A stretch of 64,000 nt of DNA from Chlorella sorokiniana. Lineage: Eukaryota > Chlorophyta > Trebouxiophyceae > Chlorellales > Chlorellaceae. Both the position numbers and the translations under genes were made by a program. A model generated the notes under the pieces. The model was not told the DNA's origin. It saw nothing but the letters and a program-made list of their open reading frames with translations, and made no database searches. The stretch is taken from assembly GCA_025917655.1 (NCBI GenBank), contig CP084614.1, positions 2,046,001 through 2,110,000 on the forward strand, read 5' to 3'. Below, piece by piece: positions 55,768-64,000 of this stretch (position 1 is its first letter; each line of letters opens with the position of its first letter).

Positions 55768-58700
55768 ATGGCGGACCCTTTGCAAGGTGAGCGACAGCCC
55801 TGCCATGCTCACGTTCCAGCAGGACACACCACTGTCTTGAAATCAACGAGATTTCGATGGATTGCACTGTCGGCAATTCAGGCCCGCATCCCCTTCAAGG
55901 CCCGGCCACGAGCACTCCTGTCGTCATTGCGGGGGCTGCGCGGCGTGTCGGGCAGGCAAATTTATTTCCAGACGGCGATCGGGACGTTTTGAGTCCTCTG
56001 GAAAGCGATTGCGAAAGCGATGGTCCGCACAGGTGCGCCGCCGCTGCCGTTGCTTGCCTGCTGCCGTCGCTGTGGTGTTTCGAGTGTGAGCCTGTGGGGC
56101 TCTGCAGGCCCTGTGCCTGTCAAGCAGGGTGCCAACTGCTGCAGAAAGAATTCTTGTTTTCCGGAATGGGTGCAGTCATCCAACACTTGCCCCTGAGCCT
56201 GTGCAGGCTGGTTGCCGACCCCGACAGCCCCACATCTCGCCTGCTGGAGCGCGCCGCTCGGGCGCAGCCTGGCCGCCAGCGCGCACAGCACTCCCGACGG
56301 CAAGGGCAAGTTCTCCTACCTGAAAGACATTGCCCGCAACCCGGAAATAGCGCGAGCGGCCCGCGCCGCGCTGTCCAGCTCGCCAGACGTTGGCGTCGGC
56401 GGCGGCGCGGGGCGCGGCGCTGCGGGCGGCGGCGGGCTGCAGCCCCTGCAAAGTGCCCCGAGCTGGACAGCCTGACTGCTGTGGTGGACCAGCTGGACCA
56501 AGATGCCGGCCAGGAGAGCCGCATAAACCAGCAGATGGCGAGCGTGGCGCTGGGGCGGCTGACCGCCGGGCGCGGCGCAGCTGAGCGCATGCTGAGCGTG
56601 CTGCAGGTGCGCTGCTGCCTGCTGGCCTGGTGTGCGTCGTGTTTTTATTGGGATAACATTTTCAAAGGTACATTCCTGCCTGGGTGCATGGGCTGCGCCG
56701 CGCCCTCCCCACGCCTGCTGCACTCACCGCTGCTCAATCCCTGTGGCAGGCCTGCGCCGCCGCCGAGGCAGCCTACGCGCGCGCCCTCTCCTCGGTGGCC
56801 AAGCTCAGCCTGTGCAGCGAGGCGGACGGGCCGTCGCTGCGGGCGGCGCTGGAGCAGTTCTCCGACCTGCCCATGATGGTGGGCACAGCGCACAGCTCGG
56901 TGAGTGGGTGGAAGGTTGTGTTTTTGTTGGGGGGGACCAGTCCATGTTGGTCAGGGAGGGAACGTGTTCAGGGATTGGGGAGTAGCGGTGTAGCGGGCGT
57001 TTGTGCATCTTGAGGGCACGTGCAGCACACTCTGCGGAGCCCAGAGCTGGCTATTGTGCCGTGCCCTTAACTGCCGCCCGCTTGAAACCTGGACCCCTGT
57101 GCTTGCCCCCTCCATCCTCCTGTGCCGCGGCAGGTGTCTGAGCGGCTGCAGGGGGCAATCCGGTCGGTTCAGGGGCTGGTGGCGGAGCTGCGGGCGGCGT
57201 GCGAGGAGGTGGGGCACGGCGCGGCGCGGGCCAAGCGGGAGGTGGAGGGCAGCCGGCAGGGCCTCAAGGCGGCGCTCAGGCAAGCCTGCGCGCGGCTGGG
57301 CTGCTGCCGCGGAAGCGCTGGTGTACCAGCCTGCAAGTGCCAGGGACGCCGGCTGGCTGCATTCCATTGTGGGCCAGCCCTTTTGGGCCTTGCCAGAGGC
57401 GCACGCCTAGCGGGCCCTAATCCCACAGGAGCCATCAGGAGGCCTGCCAGGCGTTTGCGGCGGTGGCGGCGCAGCGGCAGCGGCAGGGCGGGCGGGGCAG
57501 GGGGCTAGAGAGCGACCCATGGCTCACAGGTGGGTGCAGCAGCAGCAGGGTGCCGCCCTCCCAGTGCCTTTTGCGGTGTGCTTGGCTGCCGCACCGCTAC
57601 GCCTGCCCATGCCTCCCCGTCTCCTGTTGTGCCACTCTTCCCTTTTTGCTGGCGAGATCAGCTGCCTCCGCTTCTGCTCCTGGTGCGCTGCCCTGCAGAG
57701 GGGTGCCTGGTGGAGGGCCAGGTGCGGCTGCAGCGTGCGCAGCACACGGAGCGGCGGTACCTGGCCAGCGCCTTCCAGGTGCGGCAGCATCCTGGTATGT
57801 ATGTCGCTGCTGACAGTACTGCACGTACCGCACCTGTCACGACTGCCTCAGCCCTGGACGGGAGGCTGCCGAGCGGGCCATGTGGGCAAGGTCGGGTGCT
57901 TCCTACAAGGTCCCCAGAGCTCTTCCGCTCTGGCATCAGGTTCCCATCACTGCGGTCATGCCCCTTCAACGGCAAATCTTCACTTTAATCAATTTCTGGT
58001 CCCCGCAGCGCGTCGGCGAGCTGGAGCGTCGCCGCGCCGCCGGCGTGCAGCACGCGCTGGGATCCTTCCTGCACGTCTACCGCTCCGCAGACTGCGGCGT
58101 GCAGGCGCTGGGTGACGCGCTGGGCGAGCTGCTGGCGGCGGTGGACGCCGACGCCGACCTGCAGGCCTTCACGCAGACGGCGGCCAGCAGCGTGCACAGG
58201 TGGGCGCCCGTGTGGTTCGGGGGCGCTCGTTCGGGTGTCTGGCAGCCATGTGGGCGGGTGAATGGGTTGTGCGAGTGTTCACAATGGGCCTGGGCGGTGG
58301 GCGTGACACCGCTCAGAGGTTGGGCCGCTGCGCCCGCTTGCGGCTTCGCCCTCGGGACAGCTGTGGGAATGGTTCTGCCGTTCCTTGTTCACCCACAGCC
58401 CACCCCGCAAGGCGCACCCCAGCCGGCGCCGGCCGACGCGCTGCCCGCCCCTCAACCTGCACCGGCCTGCCCGCCGCCGTCGCCCGCGTTTTGTGCAGCG
58501 CGGAGGCGTTGTCTGCGCGGCAGAGGGAGGGCGTGGACCACATCTGCGGGGAACTGCTGGGCAGCGCGGAGATCGTGCGGTGGGTGGGCGGCGTGGGGCC
58601 TGGAGTGCTGCCCTGCTGCCCTGTGCTCCTGGCTGTGTGTGGGGGCGGGGTGCAGGGGAGGACGGTGCAGTGAACTGGGCTGCTGGGACCATAAACGCAC

Positions 58701-59361
58701 GCCCAGCCAGGACTGCTCGCCCCGTGGAGCAGCCTACGACGCAGTGAGCCGACCTGCCGTTGGCCTTGCCACCCCCCTCACCCGAGCAGGCAGGGCGGCA
58801 TGGAGCGCTGGGACAGCAGCGTCAGCCGCTGGCAACGCGCTCACCTGGTGCTCACGCAGGCAGGCTTCCTGCACTGCTTTGCTCCCGACTCTGCGGCAGC
58901 ACGCGCCTGGGCCGGCGGCGGCAGCGGCAGCGGCGGCGGCAGCCGAGGCCAGCTGTCGTGGGGCGGCGCCCACAGCTGGAGCCCCCGCTGGAGAGTCTGA
59001 ACCTCTCTCGCTGCTCCTTTGAGCAAGGCAAGCGCCGAGGCAGCTCGGCCTGCCGCTCTTTGCTGCCGCTGTTCCATCAGCCGCAGGGAAGGGGCTGCCC
59101 GCATGCGCTGGAGTAGTTTCCTGTGCAGGCTGCTCCCTGCTATGCCCGCGCGTGCTGCTCCCCTCCTATTCTTCCTGCTGGCGCGTGGCTGTGCAGGCGA
59201 GGCCCCCATCTTCCGCATAATTGAAGCCTCCGCCGGTGGCCTGGCCAGCCTGGCGCTGTTCTCGGGCGGCACCGCACGCTGACCCTCAAGGCGGGGGCAT
59301 CGAGGAGTGCATGGATTGGGCCATCGCAGTGAGGGAGGCCATTGCGGCGTGCAGCGGCTGA
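55768..59361 (+). CDS. BAR/F-BAR-like and PH domain protein
   Basis: Exons inferred: 55768-55786, about 55823-56032, 56207-56606, 56750-56899, 57132-57289, 57429-57529, 57699-57778, 58009-58200, 58499-58579, 58790-59027, 59198-59361. The centre is a long helical region typical of membrane-bending BAR superfamily dimers: ESRINQQMASVALGRLTAG, ERMLSVLQACAAAEAAYARA (the F-BAR-like ERA..E..YA pattern), SERLQGAIRSVQGLVAEL and EGCLVEGQVRLQRAQHTERR. The C-terminus looks like a PH domain: WQRAHLVLTQAGFLHCF, ESLNLSRCSFEQG, APIFRIIEA and EECMDWAIAVREAIA. Such proteins couple membrane curvature to phosphoinositides. The Met at 55768 has strong context (AAAATGGCG), but the join to exon 2 is out of phase by one; 55857 is an alternative. 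Introns 57290-57428 and 59028-59197 are GC-AG. Slips at C5 58982-58986 and near 59275 and 59298, so the TGA at 59280 is probably not the true end. Confidence 0.62.
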
Positions 59362-59630
59362 CCGATGCGCAGGCTTCACCTGCCGACGTGACACGTGACA
59401 CTCTCACACTCATTTGATTGCTTTTCAAACTGCCTAATCGTAACGCCAACCCACAGCCTTCGCATGACGAGGTTACATCATGAAGAAATACCATCAATGC
59501 AACAAATGGGAAAGGACATATCAGCATTCGACATATCAGCATTCGAGCAGCCGGCCAGGGCCAGCCCAGCAGGGGCTTGCCAGCTGCCTTGCTTGCCCAC
59601 GCTGCTGCCAAGTGCCGCAGCGGCGTCGGC
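59362..59630. other. Convergent spacer BAR-PH / allantoin synthase
   Basis: Shared 3' flanks of two convergent genes. It is AT-rich around 59400-59530, with a short direct repeat of catatcagcattcga at 59517-59546. Confidence 0.5.
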
Positions 59631-62600
59631 TCAGCTGCCGCGGTACGTGCTGTACCCAAACGGGTTCCAGGTCAGCGGGACGTGGAAGTGCTCGCGACAC
59701 TGCGGCAGCGGGGCGCAGCGGGTGGCGCGGCAGGATTGCCATGGCAGGCGCACGGTCAGCGCACAGGTGGCAGCAGCCCCAGAACCCCAGGCTGGCGCCT
59801 GCTCCTCCCTACTGGCGGGCGGCAGCCCACCAGGCTCCTTTGCCTCCCCTTGAAGCCCCACCTGGTGCTGCTGGATCTCAAACTCCACCGACACGGACGG
59901 GTAGAAGCGGCGGGCAGGGGTGAAGAAGGCCGGGTGCTCCGCGCTGCAGCGGTCCATGTACCCGGCTGTGTCCCAGGTGATGCGGTAGTGGCCCGGCTGC
60001 ACCCAGTCGGCAGGCGGCAGCAAGTCGGGCACGCGGCCGTCCTTGTTGGTGCGCCCCGCCGCCACCTGCTCCCAGGCGGCGGCCGAGCCGGGCGCGCGGC
60101 GTGCCAGCGTGACGCGCACAGCAGGCGCGGGGCGGCCCACAGCGGTGTCCAGCACGTGGGTGGTGATGGGGAGCGCGGGGGGTGCCCGCAGGGGGACTGC
60201 CCGCTGCAGCAGCGGGAGGAGCGCGTGGCGGCGTGGGCGGGCTGCCGGGCATGGTCCAGACTGCTGTGGGTCATGCAGGCATCAAAAGCATGAAATGCAC
60301 AAACGACGGGCCAGCCAGCCCTGGAGAGACAGTCATGAGGGGTGCCAGCCGCCGACCTGCACGCGGCGCCAGCTGTGCCAGCAGCCGACCTGCGCGACGG
60401 TCCACCAGGTGCTCCACAGCGGCGCCGCCCTCGCCGCCGCCAAAGGCCTTGCACAGGCGCAGCTCCGTGATCTTCTGTTGCTCCACAGCCGCGTTGGTCA
60501 GCTCTGTGGCTGGGGGTTGGTGAACCTGTGGGCAAGGCAGGGAACAGAGCGTGTTTGACGCAGAGATTATTTCATCTGATGACGCTGGGCACAAGGGCAG
60601 GCCAGGCCATAGAGAGCCTGAAATTTCCAGCTGACACTGCAACGTGTCAAAAGTCGGGCCAGCCGCCCTGCATCGCTAGCCAACGGCTAGATGTGAAGCT
60701 GTGACCCAGGTGGGTGGGGGCTGGCCCACGCTGCGCCTGCGCTGTGCCGGCGGCCCTACAAAGTGCCGCCGGCTGTCGGCTTCTGCCCCTCTCGCAATTC
60801 TTTGCCTGAGACGCTCTCGTAGCAATCGCTTCGGTAGCACCCCACTGCACCCAACAAGCCCTGTACATAGCAACCCGCACGATGGCCACCGCCTTCGTTG
60901 CTTCCCCGCCCGCGTGGCTGCGGGCAAGAAGGAGACCCCCTGAAGTTTGCGGCTCACTCTAAGAACGCGGGCAAGGTGCGTGGGGGACGGCCTTGGAGCC
61001 GTTGGGATCACTGCCGCCTGGCAAACGTTCACCTCCCCCTCTCCGCACCCCGCAGATGGACCGTTTCATCCCAAACCGCAGCGCCAGCAACCTCGATGTG
61101 GCTAACTACAACGTGAGCCGCGAGGCCAAGGACGTGGAGAACCTGGATGCCATCTCCCCCACCAAGGTGGGTGCTGGGGCTGGGCATTGCTGTTTATTTG
61201 TCCCTGATTGACTGTTGGGCAGCTAAGAGTAGAAAGGAGAACGATCTGGGCCTGCTGTTTGACAGCCATATGGGTGCTGCCATCAACCATCAACGGCCCA
61301 CCAACCATTGCATCACCCAGCCCCCGCATCCCTGCCCCCAATGCGCTCCCTGCCTGCCGCAGCTGGAGTACAAGAAGCAGCTGGCTGCCAACCTCGGGCA
61401 GGACGGGTCCGCCCGCATCCTGGCCTTCAAGCAGAAGGCGCCCGCGCCCGCCGAGGGCCACGAGAACCACATGGCCGCCCTCTACAGCGCCAACGCGGGG
61501 CCCCGCCCCAAGAAGGTGTTCCGCGCGGTGCCCCAGCAGCCCGACCGCATCCTGGATGCCCCCGACCTCATCGATGACTACTACCTCAACCTGCTGGACT
61601 GGGGTCCACCAACGCGGTGAGGCGCCGGGGGCGGCCTGAGCATGGCGGGAGGAGGTGCATTCCAGCACGAACTGACGGATAGCCAATCAGCTCCCTCCAA
61701 CCCTCATCTCACTGCGGCCGTCCTGGTTTCTCCCCGTGCCCCCCCCGCTGCAGGTTGCGGTCGCCCTCAACCAGACTGTATACCTGTGGAACGCCTCCTC
61801 AGGCGACATCCAGGAGCTGCTGTCGGCCCAGGGCGAGGACTACATCTCCTCCCTCTCCTGGGCCGCCGACGGCAAGCACCTCGCCGTGGGCTACTCCAAC
61901 TCCCTGACCCAGATCTGGGACGCCGAGCGCTGCAAGCCCGTGCGCAACCTGGCCGGCCACGCCGCCCGCGTCAGCTCGCTGAGCTGGAACAACCACATCC
62001 TGTCCACCGGCGGCCGCGACTCCCTCATCCTCAACCACGACGTGCGCGTGCGCGAGCACATCACCGCCACGCTGCGCGGCCATGAGCAGGAGGTCTGCGG
62101 CCTCAAGTGGTCGCCCAACGGCACCCAGGTGGGGACTCAAGGAGGGGGCCCACGGCTGCCACCTTTTGGGGGCTGCCGGGACCTGGTGGCATGTCGTGCC
62201 CTCCCTTCACTCAACCCTGGCACCGCCCCACCCTCCTCGCCCTGCCGCAGCTGGCGAGCGGTGGCAACGACAATCTGCTGATGATCTGGGACGCGGCGTC
62301 CGACCGCCCCACGCATCGCATCACCGCTCACCAGGCTGCCGTCAAGGCCCTGGCATGGTGCCCTTTCCAGAGCAACCTGCTGGCCACCGGCGGCGGCACG
62401 GCGGACAGGACCATCAAGTTCCACAACACTCACACAGGTGGGTCCTGGGCTGCATGCCTCAGGTGGCCGAGGTGCCGTGCGCAGCGCAGCTACGCGTGCT
62501 GGAGGCATTGCCCACACGAATTCCCTGCTTGCCCGGCCATGTTGCAGGGGCCCTCCTCAACTCCATTGACACTGGCAGCCAGGTCTGCTCGCTCCAGTGG

Positions 62601-64000
62601 AACCGCCATGAGCGTGAGCTCCTCTCCTCCCACGGTTTCAGGTGGGCAGAGCATGGGTGGCACCTTTGAGTGGACGCCAAGCACCCTCCTGCCATGCTGC
62701 CAATGCCTGCGCCGACCGTGTTCCCCGCTTTTGGTGCCCTCTGCTCCCGCAGCCAGAACCAGCTTTGCCTGTGGAAGTACCCTTCCATGGCAAAGGTGGC
62801 GGAGCTCACGGGGCACACCTCCCGGGTGCTGCACCTTGCCCAGAGCCCCGATGGTGCGACCGTGGTCAGCGCCGCCGCGGACGAGACGCTTCGCTTCTGG
62901 CGCTGCTTCGGCGAGCCCGCCAACACCGCCTCCAAGGCTGGTGTTAAGGCCGGTGCCGCCAGCAGCATGCTGCGCAGCGTCAACATCCGGTGAAGCGGTT
63001 GTGCGCGGGGTAGGTATGCAGGTGGTGCCGCTCAACCCCTGCCCGCTAACTGCCATGCCCCACTACGCCCGCTTGCCCCACTGCTTGAAACCTGCCGCTT
63101 GCCCTGCGCTTTTGCGCCCCTTGTGCCTGCGCTTGCTTTGCATTGCCGCTGACGCGCTGGCAGCTGCCTGTGCAGCCGATTGCTATGGCTGCACAGGCAA
63201 CTGCCTTGCTCGGCGCGCAGACAGCCTGCCCTGTTGCCCACAATTGTGGCGCTTGACCCCCAGTGGGATCCCCTCCCTTGGTGCTCTTAAGCGCCCCAAC
63301 CTCTTGGAAAATGCGACAGAGTTCTACCAGACAGTGGGCTGGTGGGTCAGAAAAGAACCACCCCACCCGAGCGCAGCAAACACTCACCGCTGCTGGATGG
63401 CCGCCAGCATCTCTTCGGCGCTCTTGCCAGTGGCGCAGATGATGAATATGTGTCCAAACTTTGCCTCATACATCTGATTCCACTTGGCCAGTGCCTGCAG
63501 CAGGAAGCCAGCCGCTTGTTCACGCCCTGTCAGCGCACAGCCCTCTCGCCTCCGCACAGCAGCTGCCTGTTGGGCGCGCACCACGAGTGTCTGCTCGGGG
63601 CCCCCGCCGCCGCTGCCTGCTCGCCCTTGCTCATGTTTGCAAAGGCGCCAAACTTTTTGCGCAGTCCCTCCAGGTCTCCTATCTTGGGGTGGGCAGCAAA
63701 GGCCTCCAGCCAGCCGGTGACGGGTGTCTGCAAGGGCAGCAGCGATGGAGGCCAGCAGCATGCATCAATGGCTGAACTGGCTTGATGCATACAAGCATCA
63801 ACTCTTTGGGAACCAGCAGCGGCTGTAGAGGGTGTTCAAGGGCAGGCAGGCTTGACAGGTGTGCTGCACCCTGGTCTGGGCCCCACCTGGCCCCACCCGC
63901 ACTCTGCAGAGGGACCGCCCCAGCCGCAGGCCGCTCACCTGGTGCCACCACACTGAGCGGGCAGCGTCTATCAGTGCATCAAGGCTGCTGTAGGGTCCTA
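59631..64000 (-). CDS. TTL: Bifunctional allantoin synthase (OHCU decarboxylase-HIU hydrolase), 5' end beyond window
   Basis: Converts 5-hydroxyisourate to S-allantoin in purine breakdown. Exons on minus: 64000(partial)-63939, 63727-63558, 63494-63388, 60525 to about 60353, about 60260-59862, 59699-59631. N-terminal OHCU decarboxylase: [57 protein letters not shown]. The linker [18 protein letters not shown], then KITELRLCK, lines up with the same linker of plant fused enzymes and bridges the giant intron. C-terminal HIUase: [46 protein letters not shown], with the diagnostic YRGS end. One C must be restored at 60512-60516 (G5 on plus) and one near 63605. Intron 63387-60526 (GTGAGT...CACAG) holds the entire CDC20 gene. 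Two separate genes are possible but less likely, because the exon phases and the linker fit. Confidence 0.8.
60526..63387 (-). other. 2,862-bp intron of allantoin synthase hosting CDC20
   Basis: Donor GTGAGTG directly follows ATCCAGCAGCG on minus. The acceptor CCCACAG precedes GTTCACCAACC. Joining them gives IQQRFTNPPATEL, matching the conserved decarboxylase-linker junction. Other introns in the window are mostly 60-300 bp. Confidence 0.75.
60882..62993 (+). CDS. CDC20: CDC20, activator of the anaphase-promoting complex
   Basis: CDC20 is a WD40 co-activator that brings substrates to APC/C and is the target of the spindle checkpoint. Exons: 60882-60975, 61056-61166, 61363-61616, 61754-62128, 62251-62437, 62548-62641, 62753-62993. 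Motifs in order: the C-box DRFIPNR at the start of exon 2; a Mad2-interaction-like [32 protein letters not shown], the invariant entry to the propeller; seven blades (for example [64 protein letters not shown]); and a C-terminal Ile-Arg tail (SMLRSVNIR). The C-box and propeller separate it from CDH1/FZR. Slips: near 60906, C5 60936-60940 and G4 61601-61604. It lies wholly within an intron of the opposite-strand allantoin synthase gene. Confidence 0.9.

Noticed and set aside
62107-63477. A 456-codon plus-strand ORF downstream of CDC20
   Set aside because: It reads CDC20 introns and the antisense of allantoin synthase; the real CDC20 ends at 62993 with the Ile-Arg tail.
1-64000. CRISPR arrays, insertion sequences, tRNA or rRNA genes
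   Set aside because: No regular spaced repeats, transposase-like ORFs with terminal repeats, or cloverleaf candidates were recognised by eye; a tRNAscan-type run would be needed to exclude a tRNA.

Overview
The window is nuclear DNA of a green alga, most likely a trebouxiophyte of the Chlorella/Micractinium kind (inference). It is GC-rich, almost every gene is cut by many short GT-AG introns, and the recognisable proteins are eukaryotic: TMEM65, SEC12, eIF2D, ASCC3, CDC20, a bifunctional plant-type allantoin synthase and MYND-finger proteins. Exon joins below were read by eye from splice consensus plus protein conservation, so internal exon edges are better supported than start codons.

Layout. 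63-1734 (+) is a TMEM65-like mitochondrial membrane protein, convergent with 2334-4244 (-), a Gln-rich protein I do not recognise. 5093-7305 (-) is SEC12, divergent from 7929-10818 (+), eIF2D. 10985-16160 is a tandem duplication of about 2.6 kb, each copy carrying one MYND zinc-finger gene on the minus strand. The left copy also carries a stranded piece of the 3' end of the neighbouring ASCC3 helicase gene, which itself fills 16030-32241 (-). 32768-35087 (+) is a membrane-anchored short-chain dehydrogenase and 35199-37913 (+) is the radical-SAM haem chaperone HemW. 38418-55157 (+) holds four tandem polysaccharide (chitin-type) deacetylases, here CDA1-4. Three of them continue into a Pro-rich stalk, a shared domain I do not recognise, a transmembrane helix and a cytoplasmic tail. 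55768-59361 (+) is a BAR-like plus PH-domain protein. At the right edge, the allantoin synthase gene (59631 to beyond 64000, -) has a 2.86-kb intron, and that intron contains the whole CDC20 gene on the opposite strand.

How the genes relate. Most are unrelated housekeeping genes (secretion, translation, ribosome rescue, haem, purine breakdown, cell cycle). The CDA1-4 array looks like a local cell-wall remodelling cluster: secreted or wall-facing deacetylases on stalks, with one member (CDA4) carrying a substitution at the presumed catalytic base. Two features run through the window. GC-AG introns are unusually frequent (11 placed). Nearly every conserved gene also needs one or more single-base insertions, usually in short G/C, A or T runs, to restore its conserved reading frame, which points to homopolymer under-calling in this sequence rather than to pseudogenes.
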